From the NCBI GenBank assembly GCA_038147335.1, contig JAYQTK010000006.1, positions 248,001-312,000 of the forward strand: DNA of 64,000 bases. The letters run 5' to 3'. Of this stretch, positions 7,870 to 17,633 are shown in pieces. The notes beneath the pieces were generated by a model. It worked only from the letters and a program-made list of their open reading frames with translations, was not told the DNA's origin and made no database searches. Position numbers and translations under genes: made by a program. This stretch comes from Marisimplicoccus sp038147335. Lineage in GTDB: Bacteria > Bacteroidota > Bacteroidia > Flavobacteriales > Flavobacteriaceae. Positions within the stretch are counted from its first letter, which is position 1. Each line of letters begins with the position of its first letter.

Positions 7870-9684
7870 ATGAATTACTTTACTAAAGTTCTAAAATATG
7901 GTCTAGATTATACTTATTATGGAGTATTAAACATTGTATTTAATATACTCTATGCAATTTTTAGTGCTTTAGCTTTTGTGTCATTTATTCCAATGCTTGA
8001 TGTACTTTTTAAACAAACAAAGGAAGTTTATATAGAGCCAGAGTATTCTGGAATCAGTAATATAAGAGAATATTTAGAAGATTATTTTAACTATTATATA
8101 TCAAGACAATTAGAAACTGATATTTCATCAACACTAATTTTAGTTGTTGGGATTGTGATTTTCTTTTTCTTAATGAAAAATTTATTCAATTACTTGGCGC
8201 TCTATAATATAACTTTTGTAAAAAATGGGTTACTTAAAAACCTACGAGGTAAACTTTACTCCAAAGTAATCTCCATGCCAATTTCCTATTTTTTAAACAA
8301 GAAAAAAGGTGATTTGATGTCCAGAATTACAGCAGATATACTAGAAATTCAGACTTCATATCTTTCTATTTTAGAGCTCATGGTTAGAGAGCCTTTAACA
8401 ATTTTGTTCACTTTAATTGTAATGTTCACCATAAGTCCTGAGCTAACTTTATTTGTAATCCTATTTATTCCAATTTCAGGATTTATAATTTCAATAATTG
8501 GGAAAAAACTTAGAAAAGATTCCAAAGAAGTTCAACAACAACAAAGTAATTTTCTTTCAATGATTGATGAGACTATAAGTGGTCAAAAAGTTATTAAGTC
8601 TTTTCTTTCAGAGTCATTTTTTAATCAAAAATTTGATAGTATTAATGAAATGCTGTACAAATTTTCTAATAAGGTAATAAACAGGAAAAACTTAGCAGGT
8701 CCATTTAGTGAATTCATGGGTATTTTAGTCATAGGAGTTCTACTTTGGTTTGGAGGTAAAATGGTATTAATTAATGAAACAATTTCTGGGACAACGTTTA
8801 TAGTTTTTATGGGTCTTGCTTATAATATTTTAACTCCAGCTAAAAATTTGAGCAAATCTTTTTACAGTATAAAAAAGGGAAATGCTGCAGCTGAAAGGGT
8901 GTTTGAAATAATTGAATTTAAACCTGAAAATGATTCAAATAGAGATCAATTACTTGAAACATTTAAAGATAAAATAGAATTTAAAAATGTTGATTTCTCA
9001 TACGGACAATCAAAAATATTGGATAAGATTTCTTTCACAATCAAGAAAGGTCAGAGTGTTGCTTTGGTTGGTTCCTCTGGAAGTGGAAAAACAACTATTG
9101 CAAACTTATTAAATGGATTTTATAATTCTGACTCTGGATCAATAAGCATTGATGGGATGGAAATCTCCTCTATCACTCGTGAGTCTTTGTATAAAAAAAT
9201 ATCTATTGTTACACAAGAATCAATCCTTTTCAATGATACAATTATGAACAATATAAGAATTGGAGATTTAGACTCTATAGATGGAGATATTATAAATGCT
9301 GCAAAAGAAGCTAATGCTCACGAATTTATACTTGAACAAAGCGAAAAATATGACACTAATATAGGTGATTATGGAGGTAAGCTTTCAGGCGGACAGAAGC
9401 AAAGGTTAACAATTGCAAGGGCAATGCTCAAGAGTCCGTCAATTTTGATTTTAGATGAAGCTACATCATCTTTAGATAGTGAATCAGAAAAGAAAATTCA
9501 AGATGCAATTGATAAGTTAATGCTGGACAAAACTTCATTAATAATTGCTCATAAGTTTTCAACAATTAAAAAATGTGATAAAATAATTTTAATTGATAAA
9601 GGCAGGATAGTAGCAGAAGGAACACATGATGAACTTATTAACTCAAATTCTTCATATAAAAATATGAATGAACTTCAAATGTAA
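7870..9684 (+). CDS. ABC transporter half-exporter, MsbA-like (fused permease and ATPase)
   Basis: The protein has 604 residues. The N-terminal part (1-330) carries about six membrane helices of the type-I exporter fold. The ATPase part (350-604) has Walker A GSSGSGKTT near 400, a Q-loop in VTQESILFN, signature LSGGQKQR near 505, Walker B ILILDEATSS near 525 and switch His in IIAHKFSTI. It should work as a homodimer exporting a lipid or another hydrophobic compound. MsbA-type lipid A core flipping is possible given the adjacent glycosyltransferase, but the substrate is inference. Confidence 0.9.
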   Translation: MNYFTKVLKYGLDYTYYGVLNIVFNILYAIFSALAFVSFIPMLDVLFKQTKEVYIEPEYSGISNIREYLEDYFNYYISRQLETDISSTLILVVGIVIFFFLMKNLFNYLALYNITFVKNGLLKNLRGKLYSKVISMPISYFLNKKKGDLMSRITADILEIQTSYLSILELMVREPLTILFTLIVMFTISPELTLFVILFIPISGFIISIIGKKLRKDSKEVQQQQSNFLSMIDETISGQKVIKSFLSESFFNQKFDSINEMLYKFSNKVINRKNLAGPFSEFMGILVIGVLLWFGGKMVLINETISGTTFIVFMGLAYNILTPAKNLSKSFYSIKKGNAAAERVFEIIEFKPENDSNRDQLLETFKDKIEFKNVDFSYGQSKILDKISFTIKKGQSVALVGSSGSGKTTIANLLNGFYNSDSGSISIDGMEISSITRESLYKKISIVTQESILFNDTIMNNIRIGDLDSIDGDIINAAKEANAHEFILEQSEKYDTNIGDYGGKLSGGQKQRLTIARAMLKSPSILILDEATSSLDSESEKKIQDAIDKLMLDKTSLIIAHKFSTIKKCDKIILIDKGRIVAEGTHDELINSNSSYKNMNELQM

Positions 9685-9721
9685 TTTTAAATCAATTAAA
9701 TTTACAGCTTAATATTCTGAA

Positions 9722-12700
9722 ATGATATTATTTTTTGGTGATTCAAAATCAAAAGTATTTGCTGTAGAAACCTCTGTAAAATTATCAGCTGAAAATTTAG
9801 AAAAAATATCCTGGGCACTTAATTCGCCAATAATTAATAAAGATATAATTGAGGAAAAGTTTATTGGACCTAAGTCTTCAATGATTTCTCCTTGGAGTAC
9901 AAATGCAGTTGAGATTACAAAAAATATGGGAGTTGAATCATTGATACGTATTGAGGAGTTCAACAATGTCACAATTAATAGATACTTCGATAGAATGATT
10001 CACCAGAAATATGATGAATTGAATCAAAAAGTTTTTGCTAACATTCTAAATCCTGAAAAACAGTTAATTATTGATAATATAAAAGCTTACAATGATGAAC
10101 ATGGATTAGCACTTGACGAGTTTGAAATTTCATATCTAGAAAAGTTGTCAAAAAAAATAGGAAGGCCATTAACTGACTCTGAGGTTTATGGATTTTCACA
10201 GGTAAACTCTGAACATTGTAGACACAAAATATTTAATGGAAAATTTATAATTAACGGAAAAGAAAAAAAAGAGAGCTTATTTGATTTAATAAAAAATACT
10301 TCTAAGGCAAATAAAAATAGTATTGTTTCAGCATATTCTGATAATGTAGCATTTATTGAAGGTCCAAATATTGTTCAATTTCAACCTCAATTCCCTGATA
10401 AAAGTAGTTTCTATATTAATAAAGAAATAGATAGTATAATCTCACTAAAAGCAGAAACACATAATTTTCCAACAACAGTTGAACCATACAATGGAGCAGC
10501 TACAGGTTCAGGTGGAGAAATTAGAGATCGAGCCTCTGGTGGAACTGGTTCCATACCATTAATTGGATCGGCTGTATACATGACTCCATATTCGAGGTTA
10601 GATAATAATAAACAATGGGAAAAAAATATTTCAGAAAGAATATGGAAATATCAAACACCAGTAGATATTTTAGTAAAAGCATCTAATGGTGCTTCTGACT
10701 TTGGTAATTGTTTTGGTCAACCACTTATAGTTGGTTCTTTATTTACATTTGAGCATAGCGAAAACAATAATTTGCAATCTTTTGACAAAGTCATAATGTT
10801 AGCAGGTGGTGTTGGGTTTGGGGAATTGAGTCAGGCAATGAAAAGAACTCCTGAAAAAGGGGATATCATAGTACTTCTTGGAGGAGATAACTACAGAATA
10901 GGTATGGGTGGCGCCTCTGTTTCATCAACAGATACTGGTAGTTATAATGATGCAATAGAATTAAATGCTGTTCAAAGATCTAATCCAGAAATGCAGAAAA
11001 GAGTTACAAATACAATTAGATCTTTGTTTGAGATGGATGAAAATCCTATAATATCTATACATGACCATGGAGCAGGTGGACATCTTAATTGTTTTTCAGA
11101 GTTAGTTGAGGATATTGGAGGTGAAATATATCTAGATTCACTTCCAGTTGGAGACCCCTCTTTATCATACAAAGAAATAATTGGTAATGAATCTCAAGAG
11201 AGGATAGGTATAATAATTAAAGAGAAACATTATGAATTGGTAAAAAAAATTGCTGATAGAGAAAGAGCTCCAATATTTAAGGTTGGAAAAATTACAGCTG
11301 ACAAAAAATTTAGAGTAAAAGATAGATCAAATGATATTGAGACTATTGATCTTGATTTAGATAGTCTTTTTGGTGATGCACCTAAAAAAATTATGACTGA
11401 TTCATCAATAGAATCAAATTACATGGAAATTGAATATGATAGCAAACTATTTAATGACTACCTGGAAGATGTCTTAAGAATAGAAGCTGTTGCATGCAAA
11501 GATTGGCTTACAAATAAAGTTGATAGATGTGTAACTGGAAGAATTGCTCAACAACAAACAGTTGGAGAGATTCAACTTCCTCTTGCTAATTGTGGAGTTG
11601 TTGCATTAGACTATACAGGTTATGATGGAATTGCATCATCAATTGGACATTCTCCAGTTTCTGGTTTAATCGATGCAAAAATTGGAAGTATAAATTCTAT
11701 TGCTGAATCTTTAACAAATATTGTATGGGCTCCTCTAAAAGATAGAATAAATTCAGTTTCTCTATCTGCAAACTGGATGTGGCCATGCGGAAATGAAGGT
11801 GAGGATTCAAGATTATATGATGCTGTAGAAGCATGTTCAGATTTTGCAATATCGTTAGGAATAAATATTCCAACTGGAAAAGATTCACTATCAATGGTTC
11901 AAAAATATGATGGGCAAAAAGTAAAATCCCCTGGTACCGTGATTATATCTGCATCTGCTCATTGTATTGATATTAGAAAAGTTATTAAACCAGTTCTTAG
12001 TAAACATAAGGGTGAAATTTTTTATATAAATCTTTCTTCAGATGACTATAAGTTAGGGGGATCATCTTTTGGTCAAACACTTAATAGAATTGGATCTGAA
12101 TCCCCTACTGTTAAAGATTCTGAAAAGTTTAAAAGTTCATTTAATTTAATACAAGATTTAATAATTGATGATAAAATTATATCAGGACATGATATATCAT
12201 CTGGTGGATTAATTACTTCACTACTTGAGATGTGTTTTACAAGTGATAATGTTGGTATGAATATTAATCTTAATGAAGTTAATTGTAAAGATTCAATAAG
12301 ATTACTGTTTTCTGAAAATCCAGGAGTTTTAATTCAATCAGAGTTTGACTTAACTAAAGTTTTCCTTGGTATAGGTGTAAATTGTTTTAAAATTGGTAAT
12401 GTAAACCTAGAGGGTAAATTAAATATATTAAACTATAAGGATGAATTCACTTTTGATATAGAGACATATAGAGACATATGGTATTCTACTTCTAAGGACT
12501 TTGACAAAAAACAGACACAAAAAAACAAATCAAGTGAAAGGTTTAATAATTATAAAAAACAGCCTCTTAAGTTCTCATTTCCAAAAAATTTTAGTGGCTC
12601 ATTACTCACAAGTAATAGAAATAAAATTAATGCTGCTGTATTAAGAGAAAAAGGGAGTAATTCTGAGAGAGAAATGGCATTTATGATGAGTGCTGCAGGT

Positions 12701-13369
12701 TTCAATGTGAAAGACATACATATGACAGATATAATATCTGGTAGAGAGAGCCTAGAAGATATTCAACTTTTGGTAGCAGTTGGAGGATTTTCAAATTCAG
12801 ATGTTCTTGGATCTGCAAAGGGATGGGCTGGCTCATTTATTTTTAATTCCATTGCTAAAAAAGCACTAGAAAATTTCTTTGATAGAGATGACACTCTATC
12901 CCTTGGGGTATGCAATGGCTGCCAATTATTTATTGAACTTGGATTAATCAACAAAGACCACTCTAATAAACCTAAAATGCTACATAATGACTCAGGAAAA
13001 TTTGAATGCATATTTTCCTCCGTTGAAATTAAAGATTCATCTTCAATTATGTTAAAAGGAATGGAGGGCAGTAAACTAGGTGTATGGTCAGCACATGGTG
13101 AAGGAAAGTTTAATTTTCCATACTCGGAAGATAAATATTCAATAGCTGGAAAATTTCTTTACGATTCATATCCAGGAAATCCTAATGGCTCTGATTTCAA
13201 TACAGCAATGCTAGTTTCTGATGATGGAAGACATCTTGTAATGATGCCGCATCTAGAAAGGTCAATTTATCCTCATAACTGGGCTTATTATCCTGAAAAT
13301 AGAAATGATAAGTTCTCTCCTTGGATTAAAGTATTTGATAATAGTTATCAGTGGCTCTCAAATACTTAA
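9722..13369 (+). CDS. purL: Phosphoribosylformylglycinamidine synthase, single-chain form
   Basis: The enzyme converts FGAR, glutamine and ATP to FGAM in purine synthesis. At 1215 residues it is the long form that fuses the synthetase to its glutaminase. Near residue 160 the motif QVNSEHCRHKIF marks the synthetase, followed by KAETHNFPTTVEPYNGAATGSGGEIRD in pieces and two AIR-synthase-like halves. The C-terminal class I glutaminase (about 975-1215) has the nucleophile Cys in LGVCNGCQLF near 1063 and the His in PHLERSIYPHNW near 1178. It starts with ATG 37 bases after the ABC gene. Confidence 0.97.
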   Translation: MILFFGDSKSKVFAVETSVKLSAENLEKISWALNSPIINKDIIEEKFIGPKSSMISPWSTNAVEITKNMGVESLIRIEEFNNVTINRYFDRMIHQKYDELNQKVFANILNPEKQLIIDNIKAYNDEHGLALDEFEISYLEKLSKKIGRPLTDSEVYGFSQVNSEHCRHKIFNGKFIINGKEKKESLFDLIKNTSKANKNSIVSAYSDNVAFIEGPNIVQFQPQFPDKSSFYINKEIDSIISLKAETHNFPTTVEPYNGAATGSGGEIRDRASGGTGSIPLIGSAVYMTPYSRLDNNKQWEKNISERIWKYQTPVDILVKASNGASDFGNCFGQPLIVGSLFTFEHSENNNLQSFDKVIMLAGGVGFGELSQAMKRTPEKGDIIVLLGGDNYRIGMGGASVSSTDTGSYNDAIELNAVQRSNPEMQKRVTNTIRSLFEMDENPIISIHDHGAGGHLNCFSELVEDIGGEIYLDSLPVGDPSLSYKEIIGNESQERIGIIIKEKHYELVKKIADRERAPIFKVGKITADKKFRVKDRSNDIETIDLDLDSLFGDAPKKIMTDSSIESNYMEIEYDSKLFNDYLEDVLRIEAVACKDWLTNKVDRCVTGRIAQQQTVGEIQLPLANCGVVALDYTGYDGIASSIGHSPVSGLIDAKIGSINSIAESLTNIVWAPLKDRINSVSLSANWMWPCGNEGEDSRLYDAVEACSDFAISLGINIPTGKDSLSMVQKYDGQKVKSPGTVIISASAHCIDIRKVIKPVLSKHKGEIFYINLSSDDYKLGGSSFGQTLNRIGSESPTVKDSEKFKSSFNLIQDLIIDDKIISGHDISSGGLITSLLEMCFTSDNVGMNINLNEVNCKDSIRLLFSENPGVLIQSEFDLTKVFLGIGVNCFKIGNVNLEGKLNILNYKDEFTFDIETYRDIWYSTSKDFDKKQTQKNKSSERFNNYKKQPLKFSFPKNFSGSLLTSNRNKINAAVLREKGSNSEREMAFMMSAAGFNVKDIHMTDIISGRESLEDIQLLVAVGGFSNSDVLGSAKGWAGSFIFNSIAKKALENFFDRDDTLSLGVCNGCQLFIELGLINKDHSNKPKMLHNDSGKFECIFSSVEIKDSSSIMLKGMEGSKLGVWSAHGEGKFNFPYSEDKYSIAGKFLYDSYPGNPNGSDFNTAMLVSDDGRHLVMMPHLERSIYPHNWAYYPENRNDKFSPWIKVFDNSYQWLSNT

Positions 13370-13420
13370 AAGTATTTTTAATTTAATTAGAAATAGTTAT
13401 TATTTAATTATATATAACTG

Positions 13421-13466
13421 ATTTACAATATATTAAAATTAATATAATTATCTGAGTATTGTAAAT
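13421..13466. repeat. 10-bp perfect inverted repeat upstream of the acyl-CoA dehydrogenase
   Basis: ATTTACAATA at 13421-13430 is exactly complementary to TATTGTAAAT at 13457-13466, with a 26-base AT-rich spacer. It lies in the 157-base gap between purL and the acyl-CoA dehydrogenase. It could be a regulator site or chance in an AT-rich gap. I see no TAnnTTTG element nearby; the closest is an imperfect TTATTTTG at about 13474. Confidence 0.3.
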
Positions 13467-13526
13467 ATTTAGTTATTTTGATATATCAAAAAATTAAAAA
13501 AACGAATTTTAAGAAAATTAAAAAAA

Positions 13527-15317
13527 ATGCCCACAAAAAACAAAACAAAGCTTAAAGGAGGAGAGTTTATTATAAAGGAATCATTATCCGATGAGATTTT
13601 TACTCCTGAAGACTTTTCAGAAGAACAATTAATGATGAAAGAAACCATAATTGATTTTATGGACAGAGAAATATGGCCGGATAAAATGAAATATGAAGAA
13701 AAAAATTATGATTTAACTGTTCAAGCAATGAAGAAGATTGGAGAACTCGGTTTACTCGGTGTTTCTCTTGAAGAAAAGTATGGCGGGATGGGAATGGACT
13801 TTGTCTCAACTATGCTTGCTGTTGACTATGTCTCTGGAGTAACTGGATCTGTAGCAACTGCTTATGGCGCTCATACTGGAATAGCAATTCTTCCAATCTA
13901 CTTATTTGGTAACGAAGATCAAAAGCAAAAATATTTACCAAAGTTGGCATCTGGAGAATGGTTTGGATCATATTGTTTAACTGAGCCTACAGCAGGTTCT
14001 GATGCAAATTCTGGTAAAACAAAAGCAGAACTTAGTGATGATGGTAAACATTATAAAATCAATGGTCAAAAAATGTGGATATCTAATGCTGGATTTGCAG
14101 ATTTATTTATAGTTTTTGCAAGAATTGAAGATGATAAAAACATTACTGCTTTTATTGTTCCTAATGATGCTAATAACGGAATTAAACTTGGTGAAGAAGA
14201 AAAGAAACTTGGTATTCACTCATCATCAACTAGACAAGTATTCTTTACAGATACAATTGTTCCTGTAGAAAATTTACTAGGTGAGAGAAATGGTGGATTT
14301 AAAATTGCCATGAATGCCCTTAATGTGGGTAGAATTAAATTGGGTGCAGCTAATTTAGATGGGCAAAGAAGATCTATAAATATTTCTATTGAATATGCTA
14401 ATAATAGAGTACAGTTTAAACAACCTATCTCAAGCTTTGGAGCTATAAAAGAGAAACTTGCATCAATGGCAACTTCTTGTTATGCAGGAGAGTCAGCATG
14501 TTATCGTGCAGCTAATGATGTTCAATCTAAGATAGATGAATATGAAACTAGTGGATTAACTAAACAAGAGTCTGAACTTAAAGGTGTAGAAGAATTTGCT
14601 GTTGAATGTTCAATGCTAAAAGTCGCCATTTCTGAGGATATGCAGATATGTGCTGATGAAGGGGTTCAAATATTTGGAGGAATGGGCTTCTCAGCGGAAG
14701 CACCAATTGAAAGCGCCTGGAGAGATGCTAGAATTGGAAGAATTTATGAAGGAACAAATGAAATAAACAGAATGCTAAGCATAGGAATGATTCTTAAGAA
14801 AGCAATGAAAGGAGAACTTGATATCATGTCTGCTTATCAAGATATAATTGAAAATAAATCTCAAGAAATTATTGAGAATTCAGACGAACTAAATGATGAA
14901 ATAACTTTAGTTGAAAATATGAAAAAGGTTTTCTTACTATTATTAGGAAAATCTTTTGAAAAATTTGGACCTGAGATTGATAAGAACCAGCAGGTACTTC
15001 TAAGTCTTTCTGATTTAGCTATTGAGACCTACATCTCTGAGTCAACTTTAAAAAGAACAGTAAAGAATATTAAAAGAACATCTACCATTGATCAAGAATA
15101 TCAAATAAGTATGTCAAAATTATATATTTATGAAGCTGCTAAAATCATTGAAAAAAAATCCAGAGATATTATAAATAGCGTTATAGATGATGATAATCAA
15201 GAAAATATTTACTCTTCTATATTAAAGAAGCTTAGCTATACAAAAAATCCAAATATATTTGAGCTAAAGACTCACGTTGCAGATAAAATAATTGCTGAAA
15301 ATAAATATTGCTTTTAA
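13527..15317 (+). CDS. Acyl-CoA dehydrogenase (long or very-long chain type)
   Basis: This FAD enzyme performs the first step of fatty acid beta-oxidation. It has 596 residues, longer than the roughly 380-residue short/medium-chain type, with a C-terminal extra helical domain (about 440-596) as in VLCAD-like enzymes. The FAD/substrate signature YCLTEPTAGSDA lies near residue 151, and KINGQKMWISNAGFADLF follows. The catalytic Glu is in RIYEGTNEINR (E408), preceded by GVQIFGGMGFSAEAPIE. The electron acceptor would be ETF. It overlaps the peptidase gene by one base (TAATG). Confidence 0.93.
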   Translation: MPTKNKTKLKGGEFIIKESLSDEIFTPEDFSEEQLMMKETIIDFMDREIWPDKMKYEEKNYDLTVQAMKKIGELGLLGVSLEEKYGGMGMDFVSTMLAVDYVSGVTGSVATAYGAHTGIAILPIYLFGNEDQKQKYLPKLASGEWFGSYCLTEPTAGSDANSGKTKAELSDDGKHYKINGQKMWISNAGFADLFIVFARIEDDKNITAFIVPNDANNGIKLGEEEKKLGIHSSSTRQVFFTDTIVPVENLLGERNGGFKIAMNALNVGRIKLGAANLDGQRRSINISIEYANNRVQFKQPISSFGAIKEKLASMATSCYAGESACYRAANDVQSKIDEYETSGLTKQESELKGVEEFAVECSMLKVAISEDMQICADEGVQIFGGMGFSAEAPIESAWRDARIGRIYEGTNEINRMLSIGMILKKAMKGELDIMSAYQDIIENKSQEIIENSDELNDEITLVENMKKVFLLLLGKSFEKFGPEIDKNQQVLLSLSDLAIETYISESTLKRTVKNIKRTSTIDQEYQISMSKLYIYEAAKIIEKKSRDIINSVIDDDNQENIYSSILKKLSYTKNPNIFELKTHVADKIIAENKYCF

Positions 15318-16651
15318 TGAGAAGGATACCATTTTTAATTCTTTTTTTATCAATAACATTTATATATCCTCAAGATTCAAGAATGTATAAAATAATTGAG
15401 GATGTATCAGCTGAAAGAATAGAAAGTGATATAACAAATTTAGTTTCATTTGGAACTAGACATACACTAAGCGATACTATTTCAAAGACAAGAGGAATAG
15501 GGGCTGCAAGAAGATGGATCAAAAAAGAATTTGAAAAAATTTCTAATGAGTGTAATCAATGCTTAGAAGTTTTTTACGAAAAAAGCTATGTAACTAGTGA
15601 GGATAGTGAAAGAGTTATATTTCCAACATGGGTATATAATGTAGTAGCTATTCAAAGAGGGGAAAAAAATCCAAATAGATATATAATCATGAGTGGAGAT
15701 ATAGACTCAAGGGTATCTGATCCAACAAACTATATTGATGACTCACCTGGAGCTAATGATAATGCCAGTGGAATGGCAGGTACTATAGAAGCAGCAAGAG
15801 TATTATCAAAATATAAATTTGATAATAGCATTATCTATGTTGGACTTAGCGGGGAAGAACAAGGACTTCTTGGAGGTAAAAGTTTAGCTTCATATGCTAA
15901 AAAGAAAGGCTGGGAGATTATAGGCATACTTAATAATGATATGATTGGTAATATTGAAGGAGTTGACGGAGTTATTGATAATAGAAGCTTTAGAATTTTT
16001 TCTGAACCATTTTCTTTTAATCCTAAGTATGCAAACGGATTAAATATGAGAACACAAGGTGGTGAGAATGATGGCCTTTCAAGGCAGCTTGCAAGATATG
16101 TTCACAAGACAGTAAAAAAATATATGCCAGAACTTAACCCAATTATGATATATAGATTAGATAGATTTGGAAGAGGTGGGCATCATAGACCTTTTAATGA
16201 TGAAGGATTTGCAGGTATTAGAATTATGGAAGCTCATGAAAATTATATAAGACAGCATAATGATATAAGAAATGAAAACGGAATAGACTATGGGGATGTT
16301 TTATCGGGAGTAAATTTTGATTATGCAGCAAAATTAACTTCTGTAAACGCAATTTCATTGGCAAGTATAGCTTCATCACCAAAACCCCCAAAAAATTTAA
16401 AAATCGGTGGTATAGTTGAGCCAAGTGTAAGATTTAGATGGGAGCAACCAGATGATTCATCTATAACTGGTTATAAAATTTATTGGAGAGAGACAACCTC
16501 CTCAACATGGGAGTATAGTAAAACTATTGGACTAGTTGATAATTATATTCTTGATGGAATTGTGATTGATAATTTTATATTTGGAGTATCATCTATAAAT
16601 TCAGAGGGATATGAAAGCTTGGTTGTTTTCCCAGGATCTACATTCAGATAA
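15317..16651 (+). CDS. M28 family zinc metallopeptidase with C-terminal fibronectin type III domain, secreted
   Basis: The protein has 444 residues from the ATG at 15317, which overlaps the previous stop as TAATG; an upstream TTG at 15308 is less likely. A signal peptide is visible (RRIPFLILFLSITFIYP, then QDS). The aminopeptidase domain (about 30-350) carries candidate di-zinc ligands: GDIDSR, DNASGMAG, the catalytic pair in GEEQGLLGG, and MEAHENYIRQHN. Residues about 353-444 look like one fibronectin III domain (PPKNLKI start, FRWEQP, ITGYKIYWRE). It probably degrades peptides in the periplasm or outside the cell. Confidence 0.88.
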   Translation: MRRIPFLILFLSITFIYPQDSRMYKIIEDVSAERIESDITNLVSFGTRHTLSDTISKTRGIGAARRWIKKEFEKISNECNQCLEVFYEKSYVTSEDSERVIFPTWVYNVVAIQRGEKNPNRYIIMSGDIDSRVSDPTNYIDDSPGANDNASGMAGTIEAARVLSKYKFDNSIIYVGLSGEEQGLLGGKSLASYAKKKGWEIIGILNNDMIGNIEGVDGVIDNRSFRIFSEPFSFNPKYANGLNMRTQGGENDGLSRQLARYVHKTVKKYMPELNPIMIYRLDRFGRGGHHRPFNDEGFAGIRIMEAHENYIRQHNDIRNENGIDYGDVLSGVNFDYAAKLTSVNAISLASIASSPKPPKNLKIGGIVEPSVRFRWEQPDDSSITGYKIYWRETTSSTWEYSKTIGLVDNYILDGIVIDNFIFGVSSINSEGYESLVVFPGSTFR

Positions 16652-16654
16652 CAA

Positions 16655-17632
16655 TTAAATAAATCCTTTGTCTTTCATCCATTCATCATTATAAATCTTT
16701 CCTATATATCTGCTGCCAGAATCATGAAGGAGCACAACAACGACTTGTCCTTTTTTAAAATTAGATTTTAGTTGAATCATTCCAGCTATTGCTGCACCAC
16801 AAGAATTACCTGCAAAGATACCTTCTTCTTTAGCTAACTTTCTTGTATACAAAGCAGCATCTTTATCAGTTACTTTTTCAAAATGATCTATTACCTCAAA
16901 ATCAACATTTTTAGGTAAAATATCTTCCCCAATACCCTCTGTAGAATATGGGTAAATTTCTTTCTCATCAAAAATTCCTGTTTCATGATATTTCTTAAAT
17001 ACAGACCCATAAGTATCAATACCCCATATTTTAACACTAGGTTTCATTTCTTTTAAATATTTTCCAACACCAGAAATTGTTCCACCTGTACCTACACCTA
17101 CAACAAAGTGATCAATCTTTCCATTAGTCTGTTTCCATATTTCAGGACCAGTTGATTCGTAATGAGCTATAGTATTTGATGGATTGTCATACTGATTTAC
17201 ATACCATGAGTTCTTTGTTTCTTCTGAAATTCTTTTGGAGACTGAATAATAAGACCTTGGATCATCAGCCTCAACATCTGTTGGACAAACAACTACTTCA
17301 GCGCCCATAGCTCTTAGAACATCAAACTTTTCTTTAGATTGTTTATCATTTGATACACATATTAATTTATAACCTTTAACTATAGCTGCAAGCGCTAATC
17401 CCATACCAGTATTACCAGAAGTACCTTCAACTATTGTTCCACCTGGCTTTAATCTTCCATCTTTTTCAGCATCCTCAATCATTTTTACAGCCATTCTGTC
17501 TTTGACTGAATTACCAGGATTAAAACTTTCAACTTTGACAAATACATTTGAATCAATAGATTTAGAAATTTTATTTAGCTTGATTAAAGGTGTATCGCCA
17601 ATAGTTTCAAGAATATTTTTGTAATACTTCAT
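16655..17632 (-). CDS. PLP-dependent cysteine synthase / cystathionine beta-synthase family enzyme
   Basis: The protein has 325 residues. The PLP lysine is in NPGNSVKDRMA (K44), the phosphate-binding loop is GTSGNTGMGLA, and the glycine loop is VGVGTGGTISGVGKYLK. It may make cysteine from O-acetylserine and sulfide, or cystathionine from serine and homocysteine. The longer variable region with GIFDEKEIYPYSTEGIGEDILP looks more like bacterial CBS-type proteins than CysK, and there is no regulatory CBS-pair domain. The exact substrate is not decided by sequence. It lies directly downstream of the permease gene on the same strand. Confidence 0.85.
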   Translation of the reverse strand: MKYYKNILETIGDTPLIKLNKISKSIDSNVFVKVESFNPGNSVKDRMAVKMIEDAEKDGRLKPGGTIVEGTSGNTGMGLALAAIVKGYKLICVSNDKQSKEKFDVLRAMGAEVVVCPTDVEADDPRSYYSVSKRISEETKNSWYVNQYDNPSNTIAHYESTGPEIWKQTNGKIDHFVVGVGTGGTISGVGKYLKEMKPSVKIWGIDTYGSVFKKYHETGIFDEKEIYPYSTEGIGEDILPKNVDFEVIDHFEKVTDKDAALYTRKLAKEEGIFAGNSCGAAIAGMIQLKSNFKKGQVVVVLLHDSGSRYIGKIYNDEWMKDKGFI

Positions 17633-17633
17633 T

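Noticed and set aside
7870..9684. Peptidase-containing bacteriocin exporter
   Set aside because: There is no N-terminal C39 peptidase domain and no bacteriocin-like small gene nearby.
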